64,000 nt of DNA. It comes from Streptosporangium subroseum. GTDB lineage: Bacteria; Actinomycetota; Actinomycetes; Streptosporangiales; Streptosporangiaceae. This document shows, piece by piece, positions 16,404 through 25,007 of the stretch. The notes under the pieces are model-generated. The model saw only the letters and a program-made list of their open reading frames with translations. It had not been told where the DNA came from and made no database searches. How positions within the stretch are numbered: the stretch's first letter is position 1; each line of letters starts with the position of its first letter. A program made the position numbers and the translations under genes. The stretch lies in NCBI RefSeq assembly GCF_900188345.1, contig NZ_FZOD01000006.1, forward strand, positions 186,001 through 250,000, read 5' to 3'.

Positions 16404-17477
16404 ATGTCTCACGGTGAGCGTGTCGGCAAGTACGGCGAGGTGGCGAGCGCGTTGGCGTTGCGCAGTGACCGGCAGCTCGCCGAGTCACTGGAGCAGGCGC
16501 GGGTTCTGGGCTCGGGGATAGGCGGCACCTCGGTGCTGCTGGACGTCGCCGGCGTACCGGTCTTCGCGAAGCGGGTACCGCTGACCGACCTGGAGCGTCG
16601 CGCGGACAACGTGATGTCCACGGCGAACCTGTTCGGGGTGCCTCCGATCTGCCAGTACGGAATCGTCGAGGTCGCCGGGCCGGGCTTCGGCGCCTGGCGT
16701 GAACTCGCGGCCAACGTCATGGCGACCAATTGGGTACTGACCGGGCGCAGCGCGGCCTTTCCGCTGCTGTACCACTGGCGGGTGCTGCCGGGCGCACCGC
16801 CGCCCACCGAGGAGCACGCCGACATCGAGGCGGTCGTGCAGTACTGGGACGGATCACCAGCGGTACGGGACCGTCTCCACGCCCTTGCCGGCGCCTCGGC
16901 CGGCATCGTGCTGTTCCAGGAGTTCATCCCCCACACCCTCGACGCCTGGCTCGCCGCTCAGCTCGCCGCCGGTCAGGACGCCGCGATAGCGGCAAGCGCC
17001 ATGGTCGAGTCGTTCCTGCTCACCGATGTGGCCTTCATGAACGACCAGGAGTTGATGCACTTCGACGGCCACTTCGGCAACATCCTCACCGATGGTGAAC
17101 GCCTGTACATCGCCGACCTCGGACTGGCGACCTCCCCTCGGTTCGACCTGTCCAAGCAGGAGATCGAATTCCTGGAGCGCAACCGGACCCACGACATGGG
17201 GTACGCGCTGATGCGGCTGGTCAACTGGCTCGTCACCAACGTCTGCGGGGTGGGGGTGCCACAAGATGGCGGACCGGCACGGCGCAACGAGTACGTCCGC
17301 GCGTGCGCGGCCGGTGCGGACCCCGCCGGTGCTCCGCCGGCCGTTGCCGCGGTGATCCGCCGGTACGCACCCGTGGCGGCGGCCCTGAACGACTTCTACT
17401 GGGATCTGTACGGCGTCGATCGGACGACGCCGTACCCGGGTGAGAAGGTCGAACGCGGCCTGGGCGCGATGCGCTGA
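16404..17477 (+). CDS. Protein-kinase-fold protein
   Basis: A 357-residue cytoplasmic protein with divergent kinase motifs. VPVFAKRVPL supplies a candidate ATP-binding Lys. MHFDGHFGNIL matches the HxDxHxxN catalytic loop of aminoglycoside-phosphotransferase-like kinases. YIADLGLATSP matches the DFG-type metal site. I take ATG 16404 after AGGTGG; a TTG at 16377 would add nine residues. It is not part of the catabolic regulon: no operator precedes it and 280 bp separate it from the ferredoxin. The phosphate acceptor, protein or small molecule, is unknown. Confidence 0.7.
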   Translation: MSHGERVGKYGEVASALALRSDRQLAESLEQARVLGSGIGGTSVLLDVAGVPVFAKRVPLTDLERRADNVMSTANLFGVPPICQYGIVEVAGPGFGAWRELAANVMATNWVLTGRSAAFPLLYHWRVLPGAPPPTEEHADIEAVVQYWDGSPAVRDRLHALAGASAGIVLFQEFIPHTLDAWLAAQLAAGQDAAIAASAMVESFLLTDVAFMNDQELMHFDGHFGNILTDGERLYIADLGLATSPRFDLSKQEIEFLERNRTHDMGYALMRLVNWLVTNVCGVGVPQDGGPARRNEYVRACAAGADPAGAPPAVAAVIRRYAPVAAALNDFYWDLYGVDRTTPYPGEKVERGLGAMR

Positions 17478-17524
17478 TCCGCTGCGTGCCGGTGGTTCCT
17501 GGGCGGTCTCCTTCTGGTCGCCGC

Positions 17525-18241
17525 TCAGGCCAGGGGTTCGCCGCCGTCCATCGGCAACGACACGCCGGTCATGAAGGTGCTGGTCATCGCGAACAGCACG
17601 GCGTCCGCGATGTCCTCGGCCGTTCCGATGCGTCGTGCGGGGTTGTGGGCGGTGCGCTGCCTGAACAGCTCTGCCTTCTTCTGTTCGCCGAGCCCGTCCC
17701 AGGCGCCGGTGTCGACGGTTCCGGGTGAGATGGCGTTGACCCGGATGGGCGCGAGCTCCAGGGAGAGGGCTCTGGTGACGACGTCCACGGCTCCGTTGGT
17801 GGCCGCGACGCCCAGGGTTCCGACGGTCGGCCTGAGAGCCGACGACCCGGAGAAGATGACAAAGGATCCTCCCGTACGGACCCGCGGCGCGAAGTGCTTG
17901 GCCAGCATGATCGGCCCGATCACCTTGGTGCTGAAGGACAGCATCAAGGTGTCCGGGGTGAGGTCTTCCACGCGACCCCGAGCCCGCGCCGAGGCGGTTG
18001 ACACCACGTGATCGACTTCGCCGATCCGCTCGGCCAGTGCAGCGATCGACTTCTCGTCGGTGAGATCCACCTCCTCGGCGGTGACACCGGCGTCGTCGTA
18101 GGCGTCCGCCAGGGCCTCGCGGTCGCGTCCCGCGACCACGACTCGGGCGCCGGCCGCCCGAGCCGCCAGGGTGATCGCGCGGGCGATGCCGCTTCCGCGG
18201 CCGACGACGAGCACGGTCTTGTCCTGCAGGTTCGCTGACAT
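17525..18241 (-). CDS. Atypical short-chain dehydrogenase-like protein, copy A
   Basis: A 238-residue Rossmann protein of the SDR superfamily, starting after a strong GGAGG. The nucleotide motif is GRGSGIARAI. Where classical SDRs have YxxxK, this protein has Val145 and Asn149 (GVAATNGA), so the usual proton-relay pair is missing. The rest of the fold, including RVNAISPGTVDT and the C-terminal MDGGEPL, is intact. A close paralogue with the same substitutions is encoded at 20276. It may reduce by another mechanism or act as a binding protein. Confidence 0.85.
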   Translation of the reverse strand: MSANLQDKTVLVVGRGSGIARAITLAARAAGARVVVAGRDREALADAYDDAGVTAEEVDLTDEKSIAALAERIGEVDHVVSTASARARGRVEDLTPDTLMLSFSTKVIGPIMLAKHFAPRVRTGGSFVIFSGSSALRPTVGTLGVAATNGAVDVVTRALSLELAPIRVNAISPGTVDTGAWDGLGEQKKAELFRQRTAHNPARRIGTAEDIADAVLFAMTSTFMTGVSLPMDGGEPLA

Positions 18242-18465
18242 TCGGTCCTCCTTCGGGTTGTCCGAAAGTGTGGACAGGTCGCCGCACCCTCGAACAGGCA
18301 CATTCCGGGTATGAATCTTTTCGCTTGCTCTGGCACGGTTCTGCGAATGCTTGTGGAGCGCCGCCCGCTCACTGTTTGCGGAGCGCGGCCACCGTTTGTG
18401 GAGCGCCGCCCGCTGCCGCCATGGTCTGTGGCGTTGCCGTGGCACAAGAGCGGTGCGGTCCGCGG

Positions 18466-19326
18466 TCAGCGGGTGCGGACCTCGTCGACGTCCAGACCTC
18501 GGTCGACGCCGTGGGGTAGCACGGTCTGCCCGGGTTCGAGTTTCAGCCGCCTGCCGTCAAGGAACACCGCGATCTTGTCCGGTTCGAACGAGACCATGCC
18601 GGAGACGGGACTCACCTCGGTGTAGGCGTCCTGGTATGACCAGGCGGCGCGCTGGGAGTCGCCGATGTCGTAGTAGGCGGCCAGCCCCTTGTAGGGGCAG
18701 AACGTCTGTCCCTCGACCGGCGTGAGCAGGCTCTCGTCGATGTCGGTCCTGGGGACGTACCAGCGAGGCGCGAAGCCGGATTCGTACAGGACGACCGGGT
18801 GCGCCGACCTGGCCACGACGCGGTCGCCGTCGTGAACCTCCAGTTTTCGTGACGTCCGGCGGATGTCGATCCGATGGTAGGCGTCGGCCGCATGCCCCAG
18901 AATCCGCTCATCCTCCTCGTAGAACGCGTCCATGGCACGCCACGCGAAAGCGACCCGCCCCTCCAGTTCCGTGGCGTGGGAGGGCAACTCGACGTACCGC
19001 CACGCGGCGCGCTCCGCCTCGTGGTCTCCTTCGCGGACCGTGAACCAGGAGGTGGCGCCCAGGTCGCGATGGTGTGTGACGCGGTCGGTCCGCTGAAGCA
19101 CACCCGGCCTCACGTCTTCCAGGTGGAAGTAGGCCACCGGATATCGGCCCGGCTCGTGCAGCAGCACCACGTCCTCACTGTCGGCGATCCACTCGCCTCC
19201 GAACCGGACACGCAACCTCCGGCGAAGACGCTCGGCGAACAGCAGTCTTTCCGGCAGCGGATCGGGAGTCAGAAATCTCCCGATCGCGCCTGCCGCGAGC
19301 GGACCTTGCTGCCATGACAGACCCAT
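18466..19326 (-). CDS. Double DUF427-domain protein
   Basis: A 286-residue protein with two DUF427 modules. The first is around 40-135, with VRFGGEWIADSEDVVLLHEPGRYPVAYF. The second is around 170-265, with VHDGDRVVARSAHPVVLYESGFAPRWYVPRTDI and CPYKGLAAYYDI, matching the family core (CPYKG...YW). DUF427 is widespread in actinomycetes and has no firmly assigned reaction that I know of. ATG 19326 follows AAGGGG. It diverges from the CGNR regulator and shares the inverted repeat in between, so it is probably that regulator's target. Confidence 0.8.
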   Translation of the reverse strand: MGLSWQQGPLAAGAIGRFLTPDPLPERLLFAERLRRRLRVRFGGEWIADSEDVVLLHEPGRYPVAYFHLEDVRPGVLQRTDRVTHHRDLGATSWFTVREGDHEAERAAWRYVELPSHATELEGRVAFAWRAMDAFYEEDERILGHAADAYHRIDIRRTSRKLEVHDGDRVVARSAHPVVLYESGFAPRWYVPRTDIDESLLTPVEGQTFCPYKGLAAYYDIGDSQRAAWSYQDAYTEVSPVSGMVSFEPDKIAVFLDGRRLKLEPGQTVLPHGVDRGLDVDEVRTR

Positions 19327-19530
19327 GATCTTTCCCCTTCCTGTTCGATGTTTCGCCGCGTCGAGGTGGTTCGGCCGCTCGCGCGGAGGGCCCCTCTGCC
19401 TGTTGAGGGCTGCGGCCTGCTCTCGAGAGCGTGAGAACAGGCCGGTGCCGCCGCGCGATCGCCGGTCCGGCCTGCCGGTGGAACGGCTGCCGGCCCCGTA
19501 CGGTCGCACAACGGTGATGGTCACCCGTAC

Positions 19531-19608
19531 CTAACCCCTTCGGTTCGTTTCATTGGTTAGACTGAAGCAGAGGAAGGTGTAACCTGTCAAATGGCGGAAA
19601 GGGGTTAG
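19531..19608. promoter_or_regulatory. Inverted repeat in the DUF427/CGNR divergent region
   Basis: CTAACCCCTT (19531-19540) and AAGGGGTTAG (19599-19608) are a perfect 10-bp inverted pair 58 bp apart. A third GGTTAG lies at 19555-19560. The right arm covers the ribosome site of the CGNR gene, so it could serve autoregulation. Confidence 0.6.
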
Positions 19609-19610
19609 AA

Positions 19611-20132
19611 ATGCTCATGGCGATAACACGGACGGAAGAGGACGCCCTGCTGGACCTGCTCAACAGCACCCCGGTCGTCGACGGCGTCCAGCAGGACCAC
19701 CTGGGTGACGCGGCTGAGGCCCGCGCCTGGCTCCGGCGGCGAGGGGGGGTCGGGTCGCAGGGGGAGTGGGACGCGACGCGGCAGGCGCGGGACGCGCTGC
19801 AGTCGGTCGTCCGCGGTGAACGGCCGCCGACCGTTCTGGCGCCGTTCCTCGAAGGCGTCGGCTACCGTCCGGTCATGTCCGAGCACGGGGTGGAATGGTC
19901 CCTCGACGTGCCGGCGGAGCGCGGGCCGGCGGTCGGAGCCGTTCTCTCCTGGAGCGCACTGGAAAGGACGAAGCCCGGACGGCTGAGGCCGTGCGCGAAC
20001 GACGAGTGCCGCCTTTTCCTGCTCGACCGCAGCAAGACGAACAAGGCCCGCTGGTGCTCCATGGCCGTATGCGGGAACAGGATGAAGGCCCGGCGGCACT
20101 ACCGGCGGGCGCATCAGCCACCGGTCGGCTGA
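19611..20132 (+). CDS. CGNR zinc-finger putative transcriptional regulator
   Basis: A 173-residue protein with an N-terminal ABATE-like helical domain and a C-terminal CGNR zinc finger: RLRPCANDECRLFLLDRS followed by RWCSMAVCGNRMKARRHYRR, giving four Cys ligands and the namesake CGNR. These proteins are presumed DNA-binding regulators. AAAGGGG lies 7 nt before the ATG at 19611; ATG 19617 is an alternative. It is divergent from DUF427, and an atypical SDR follows on the same strand. Confidence 0.85.
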   Translation: MLMAITRTEEDALLDLLNSTPVVDGVQQDHLGDAAEARAWLRRRGGVGSQGEWDATRQARDALQSVVRGERPPTVLAPFLEGVGYRPVMSEHGVEWSLDVPAERGPAVGAVLSWSALERTKPGRLRPCANDECRLFLLDRSKTNKARWCSMAVCGNRMKARRHYRRAHQPPVG

Positions 20133-20275
20133 CTCTGGGCGGGCGTGAACCGGGCCGTTTCAGGGTCGTGGCGCACGGAAGGCTCGGCGGCGAGCTCCGC
20201 ACCGGAAAGATCCGGCTCGTCAACCGGTTGATAAAATCGACTTTGGGGAGAAAAGCGGACAGAGAGGCATGTGGC

Positions 20276-20992
20276 ATGGCACTCTCACTGCAAAATCGCA
20301 CCGTCCTTGTCATCGGCCGGGGGAGCGGGATCGCCCGTGCCATCACACTGGCCTCCCGCAAGGAAGGCGCTCGCGTTGTGGTCGCCGGACGCGACCGGGC
20401 GACGCTGGGGGCCGCCTACGACGATCCCGGGATCGTGGCCGAGACCGTCGATCTCAATGACGACACGACCATCGCGACGCTCGCGGAGCGGCTCGGCCAG
20501 GTAGATCACGTCGTCTCGACCGCTTCGGCGCGCGCCCGGGGGATTCTGGCCGACCTCGACCGGGAAGCCCTGCGGCGCTCTTTCGACACCAAGGTCATCG
20601 GGCCGGTCATGCTCGCCAAGCACTTCGCACCGCGCATCGCCGACGGCGGTTCCTTCGTGATCTTCTCCGGCGTCGCGGCGTTCAAGCCCGTCGTCGGCTA
20701 CCTCGGCGTGGCGATCACCAACGGAGCGGTGGACTTCCTCGCCAGGTCCCTGGCGCTGGAGCTGGGGCCGATCAGGGTCAACGCGATCTCGCCCGGCGTG
20801 ATCGACACCGGCATCTGGGACTCACTGGGCGAAGAGGGTAAGCGCGCCTACTTCGACAATCTACGCGCCCGGAACCCGGCCCGTCGCATCGGAACCGTGC
20901 AAGACATCGCAGACGCGGTTCTGTATGCCATGACCAGCCCGTTCCTCACCGGTGTGACCCTACGCGTCGACGGCGGCGAACCACTGACCTGA
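20276..20992 (+). CDS. Atypical short-chain dehydrogenase-like protein, copy B
   Basis: A 238-residue paralogue of the protein at 17525-18241, colinear throughout (GRGSGIARAITLA, DHVVSTASARARG, TKVIGP.MLAKHFAPR). It also has Val145/Asn149 (GVAITNGA) in place of the SDR Tyr/Lys. It follows the CGNR gene by 143 bp on the same strand. The two copies point in opposite directions around the DUF427/CGNR pair, which suggests an old duplication within one functional module. Confidence 0.85.
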   Translation: MALSLQNRTVLVIGRGSGIARAITLASRKEGARVVVAGRDRATLGAAYDDPGIVAETVDLNDDTTIATLAERLGQVDHVVSTASARARGILADLDREALRRSFDTKVIGPVMLAKHFAPRIADGGSFVIFSGVAAFKPVVGYLGVAITNGAVDFLARSLALELGPIRVNAISPGVIDTGIWDSLGEEGKRAYFDNLRARNPARRIGTVQDIADAVLYAMTSPFLTGVTLRVDGGEPLT

Positions 20993-21091
20993 GGCACCGC
21001 CGCGACCACCGACGACGCGGGCGGTGATACGGCTGCACGCGGGTCACAAAATCGTTGGACAACGCCTGTGTCCACGACCATCGTTGGCGGC

Positions 21092-21865
21092 ATGCAGCAG
21101 GAGGAGATCTGGGATGTCGACGCCGCCCAGGGTTATGACACGCCGGGCACCGGCATGTTCGCGCCCGAGGTCCTGGGGCCGGCCGTGGACCGCCTCGCCG
21201 AACTCGCGGGTGACGGACGGGCGCTCGAGTTCGCCATCGGAACCGGCCGCGTGGCCGTGCCGCTCGCCGGGCGAGGGGTGCCCGTCACCGGCATCGAGCT
21301 GTCATCCCCGATGATCGACCAACTGCGAACGAAGGTGGACGAGGCGACGATCCCGGTGATCGCCGGCGACATGGCGACCGCCCTCGCCCCGGGGAAGTAC
21401 ACGCTCGTCTACCTCGTCTTCAACACGATCTCCAACCTGCTCACCCAGGCCGAGCAGGTCGAGTGCTTCCGCAACGCCGCCCGCCACCTCACACCCGGCG
21501 GCCGGTTCGTCATCGAGCTCTGGGTGCCTGAGCTGCGCAAGCTTCCACCGGGCCAGCAGGCCATGGTCTGGCACTGCGAGCCCGGCTACATCGGCTTGGA
21601 CACCTACGACGTTCTGCGCCAGCACGTCGTATCGCACCACTTCAGCTTCGGTGAGAGCAAACAGGCTCAGCTGGTCCGTAGCCCGCACCGCTACATCTGG
21701 CCGGCCGAGCTCGACCTCATGGCTCAGCTGGCCGGATTCGCGTTGGAGACCCGGCATGCCGACTGGGCCGGAGCCGACTTCACCGCCGAGTCGCGTTCTC
21801 ACGTGTCCGTCTACCGCGTTCCGCCGGACCCGGCTCAGCCGCAGTTGCCCCAGGACTTCCAGTGA
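21092..21865 (+). CDS. Class I SAM-dependent methyltransferase
   Basis: About 257 residues, soluble. Motif I is ALEFAIGTGRVAVPLAGRG, with the acidic ribose contact in VTGIELSSPMID and a motif-IV-like LVYLVFNTISNL. The N-terminal YDTPGTGMFAPEVLGPAV segment recurs in actinomycete methyltransferases of unknown substrate. The start is uncertain: GTG 21068 would add eight residues, and neither start has a good ribosome site. Its 3' end overlaps the convergent spore-associated-protein gene by 31 bp. Confidence 0.8.
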   Translation: MQQEEIWDVDAAQGYDTPGTGMFAPEVLGPAVDRLAELAGDGRALEFAIGTGRVAVPLAGRGVPVTGIELSSPMIDQLRTKVDEATIPVIAGDMATALAPGKYTLVYLVFNTISNLLTQAEQVECFRNAARHLTPGGRFVIELWVPELRKLPPGQQAMVWHCEPGYIGLDTYDVLRQHVVSHHFSFGESKQAQLVRSPHRYIWPAELDLMAQLAGFALETRHADWAGADFTAESRSHVSVYRVPPDPAQPQLPQDFQ

Positions 21866-22305
21866 GCCGTGGCGACGGCGGCATCGCGCCCGTCGTCCCA
21901 GATCGTGCCGGAGTACTTGACGCACCGGCCCTTGCCGTAGGTCTTCAGCGGACCCAAGTAGTGCTTGACCTGACGCCCCTCGTTCTTGCCGCCCGTGCGT
22001 GAGTGTGCCCCCCGCGTCTGCGTCGTGATCGTGGCCGAGGCGAAGGTGGCGATGCCGACATTCGAGGTCTTGATCGTGGTGACGCAGTTGTAGCCGGTCC
22101 TGCGGTTGTACAGCAGGTAGACGTAACCGAACACGTCTCCGGAGGGGGTCTTCGCGACCTGCTTGCTGTGGGAGACCCGAGCGAAGCCGGAACCGCACAC
22201 CCGCTCCGGGGTGAGGGCGGAGGCGGCCGCCTGCGCAGGGTTGATGATGATCCCTCCGATCGACAGTGCCGCGGCGAGGAGGATCGTCTTCGTGGACCCG
22301 CGCAT
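21835..22305 (-). CDS. Spore-associated protein A-like small secreted protein
   Basis: A 156-residue protein with a clear signal peptide (cleavage after AQA near residue 26). Its mature domain has four cysteines (ERVCGSGF, GYNCVTTIKT, GKGRCVKY, SWGNCG) and an alternating beta pattern with VYLLYNRRTGYNCV. This matches the small exported proteins annotated as spore-associated protein A in Streptomyces and relatives. It is probably extracellular or wall-bound in sporulating mycelium; its biochemical role is unknown. Confidence 0.75.
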   Translation of the reverse strand: MRGSTKTILLAAALSIGGIIINPAQAAASALTPERVCGSGFARVSHSKQVAKTPSGDVFGYVYLLYNRRTGYNCVTTIKTSNVGIATFASATITTQTRGAHSRTGGKNEGRQVKHYLGPLKTYGKGRCVKYSGTIWDDGRDAAVATAHWKSWGNCG

Positions 22306-22384
22306 TCAGCCATCCCATCTCAACCGTCCCCCGCTTACCGGGGGATCAGCAGTTGATCATTCTGCCGAAGGATCCGACGTCAAA

Positions 22385-22399
22385 TGACCGAAATGGTCA
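22385..22399. promoter_or_regulatory. Small palindrome upstream of the spore-associated gene
   Basis: TGACC-N5-GGTCA lies 80 bp upstream of the minus-strand ATG at 22305, in an AT-richer patch. It could be an operator. Confidence 0.35.
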
Positions 22400-22551
22400 A
22401 ATAAGTAACCGTCGACTTGCAGGTGTCAGAGCGGGAAGCCGGTTGAGGTGTTTGTGCACTCTGTAGTGCTTTCTGGCATATGTGGTAATCCTAAGATCGC
22501 TGAGAGGCCACCCCCCACATGATCGCTGATCTGGCATCCGGAGGATCCACC

Positions 22552-23010
22552 ATGCGACTCCCTCGTTCCCTCTCCGGCTGGACGATGGCCGTCTTCGGCT
22601 TCCTCGCCGTGGCGCTCGGCGTCGTCGGCCTGGTGTCGCCGGACACCATGCTCGCCCTCCTCGGCTTCGAGGTGCTGCAGACGCGTGACCCCGGCGACTA
22701 CACGAAGGTGTACCTCGCCGCCTCCTCGATGGCCGCGGTGAACATGGGCGTCTACTATCTCCTGGCCGCCGCCGCCGACTACCGGCCCTTCTTCCTGTGG
22801 ACGGTGCCGTTCCGCCTGCTGACGTTCACGGTCTTCACCCTCTTGGTGGTGACCGGCGCCGCCCCCGCCCGGTTCGTCGGCGTCGGCATCTGGGAGGGGG
22901 TCGGCGCGGTGGTCACCGGGGCCGCGCTCTGGTGGGAGCACCGGCGCCCGCCGTCTCCCGATGACGGGGTCTCGGTGACAACGGCGGAGAATCCAGCGGA
23001 CAGCGCTTGA
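22552..23010 (+). CDS. Small four-helix membrane protein
   Basis: A 152-residue integral membrane protein with four hydrophobic segments (about residues 10-32, 58-78, 85-105 and 112-130) and a charged C-terminal tail. ATG 22552 follows GGAGG at 7 nt. I do not recognise a specific family. Similar short proteins in actinomycetes are called hypothetical or DoxX-like. Confidence 0.65.
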   Translation: MRLPRSLSGWTMAVFGFLAVALGVVGLVSPDTMLALLGFEVLQTRDPGDYTKVYLAASSMAAVNMGVYYLLAAAADYRPFFLWTVPFRLLTFTVFTLLVVTGAAPARFVGVGIWEGVGAVVTGAALWWEHRRPPSPDDGVSVTTAENPADSA

Positions 23011-23113
23011 TCAACGTCGAGGTGGAGCATCCGACGAGGTCGGCGGCGCCCTTGGAGAGCGGTGGCGGCGGCCGGGGGTCTTCGACCGGCGCCGCTCCCG
23101 GCGGTCCCCAGGA

Positions 23114-23812
23114 TCAGGACCAGGCGATCTCACCGGTTCGGTCGACAAAACGTCCGGAGCCCGCGCCGGGCTTTTCCGTTGCCAGGCCGACGATCGCGTC
23201 CGTGCCCTCGGTGACGGTCTGGGGACCGCTGTGGCCGTTGAGATCGGTCGCCGTGTAACCGGGATCGGCGGCGTTGACGCGGATGTCCGGCAGCGCTTTG
23301 GCGTACTGGGTGGTCAGCATCGTGAGCGCCGCCTTCGAGGCGGTGTAGAGCGGCGCGATCACCCTGGACTCGGGTCGCGACGGGTCGTGGGTGTGGGCGA
23401 GCGAGCCCGTTCCACTGCTGACGTTGACGATGACCGGGTCTGACGACCGGCGCAGCAGCGGCAGGAACGCGGTGGTCGTCCGGACCACACCGGCGAGGTT
23501 GACGTCGAGGACGCCGAGGGCGTCGGCGCCGGTTAGGGCGGTGGGATCACCGGCGGGGCCGTGGATGCCGGCGTTGTTGATCAGAACGTCGATCGAGCCC
23601 TCGTGCTCGGCGACATTCGCGGCCGCGGCGCTGACGGACGCGTCGTCGGTCACGTCGATGGGGACGAACCGCGCGCCGAGCGTGGCGGCGGCCTGCGCGC
23701 CCCGCTCGGGGTCGCGGGCCCCGAGCAGCACGGTGTGACCGAGTTCGACGAGACGGCGGGCGGTCTCGCGGCCAAGCCCCTTGTTCGCTCCGGTGATGAA
23801 GGTGATTGTCAT
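23114..23812 (-). CDS. Short-chain dehydrogenase/reductase
   Basis: A classical SDR of 232 residues with TGANKGLG (nucleotide site), NNAGIHG, VNVSSGTGS (Ser) and YTASKAAL (Tyr/Lys). ADPGYTATDLNGHSGPQTVTEG in the C-terminal part is typical of the carbonyl-reductase-like NADPH group. No Shine-Dalgarno is visible before ATG 23812, so it may be leaderless. It is divergent from the XRE regulator at 23928, an arrangement common for SDR genes controlled by MmyB-type regulators. Confidence 0.88.
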   Translation of the reverse strand: MTITFITGANKGLGRETARRLVELGHTVLLGARDPERGAQAAATLGARFVPIDVTDDASVSAAAANVAEHEGSIDVLINNAGIHGPAGDPTALTGADALGVLDVNLAGVVRTTTAFLPLLRRSSDPVIVNVSSGTGSLAHTHDPSRPESRVIAPLYTASKAALTMLTTQYAKALPDIRVNAADPGYTATDLNGHSGPQTVTEGTDAIVGLATEKPGAGSGRFVDRTGEIAWS

Positions 23813-23927
23813 ATGGCCATTGTTCGGTTCACCTGCGGCATCCGGCCAGGGACGCCTCAACGGTAGGAGAAGCAGTACCACCATCGATCTCGCGTTCGAG
23901 GACCGGGGATGCAGGAAGATGGATGTC

Positions 23928-24806
23928 ATGACGACGACGCCCGGGGCCGGACTGGGAGCGATGATCCGTACTTGGCGGGAGCGGTTGCCCCCGTCGGCCG
24001 CGGCGCTGCCGGTGGGCCGGGCACGCCGCGCGATCGGGCTACGCCGGGAGGAGCTCGCCGAGCTCGCCGGTGTGTCGGTCGACTACGTCGTGCGTCTGGA
24101 GCAGGGGCGGGCCACGACACCCTCGGCCCAGGTGGTCGCGTCCCTCGCGCGTGCCCTGCAGCTGACCGTCACCGAACGGGACCATCTGTACCGGCTGGCC
24201 CGCCTCATACCGCCGGCGGACACCGCGATCTCCGACCACATCCCACCCGGCGTTCACCGCGTGCTCACCCGGCTCGGAGACGTCGCGGTCGCGGTGTTCG
24301 CGGCGGATTGGCAGCTGATCTGGTGGAACCGCGGTTGGGCCGCGCTGCTGGGCGATCCCTCGTCGTCGCCACGGCGGCTGCGCAATTTCGCCCGTGACAG
24401 GTTCCCGGTGGGCGCGGGCCCCGCTCGCCTCGCACGATGGCCGGTGACCGAGCTGGACAAGGACACCACCGACGCCGCCGTCGTGTCCGACCTGCGCCGC
24501 GCCACCGGCCGCTTTCCTCGGGACGCGCGCCTGGCAGAGCTGATTCACGACCTGAGTACGGGCAACCGGCGGTTCGCCGAACTCTGGGCGGCCGGTACGG
24601 TGGCCGCCCATCGTGAGGACCACAAAACGATCGAGCACCCCTCGGTGGGAACGGTCACGGTGGACTGCGACGTACTGGCCGACGGTGACTCCGAGTGCAA
24701 GATCGTGATCATGAGCACCGTGCCCGGCAGCGCGGACGAGACCAAGCTGCGGCTCGCCGTGGTCGCCGGTCCGCCGGCCACCCCGGACGGCTCGCTCATA
24801 CGCTGA
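23928..24806 (+). CDS. XRE-family regulator with MmyB-like ligand domain
   Basis: A 292-residue transcription factor. The N-terminal helix-turn-helix is LRREELAELAGVSVDYVVRLEQGR (about 40-65). The C-terminal PAS-like MmyB domain is marked by DWQLIWWNRGWAALLGDP and by HPSVGTVTVDCDVL. Members are thought to sense small hydrophobic ligands and usually repress a neighbouring SDR. The start is ATG 23928, with an in-frame ATG at 23919 as alternative. Confidence 0.88.
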   Translation: MTTTPGAGLGAMIRTWRERLPPSAAALPVGRARRAIGLRREELAELAGVSVDYVVRLEQGRATTPSAQVVASLARALQLTVTERDHLYRLARLIPPADTAISDHIPPGVHRVLTRLGDVAVAVFAADWQLIWWNRGWAALLGDPSSSPRRLRNFARDRFPVGAGPARLARWPVTELDKDTTDAAVVSDLRRATGRFPRDARLAELIHDLSTGNRRFAELWAAGTVAAHREDHKTIEHPSVGTVTVDCDVLADGDSECKIVIMSTVPGSADETKLRLAVVAGPPATPDGSLIR

Positions 24807-25007
24807 TAGACGGGTGGCCCGGAGGACCCGCGACGCCACCGTGTGTGAGTCGGAGGGCGACGCTCCCGGCGCACGATCCGCGACGAGGACATGCGACACG
24901 AAGATCACAGGTACGCCTGGCGCAGCAAGTTGACTACGGAGAGTAACCTTCGCTGTGAAGTTGATCTACGAGGACATCCCCACGACAGAAATGGGAGTTC
25001 AGCGTTG

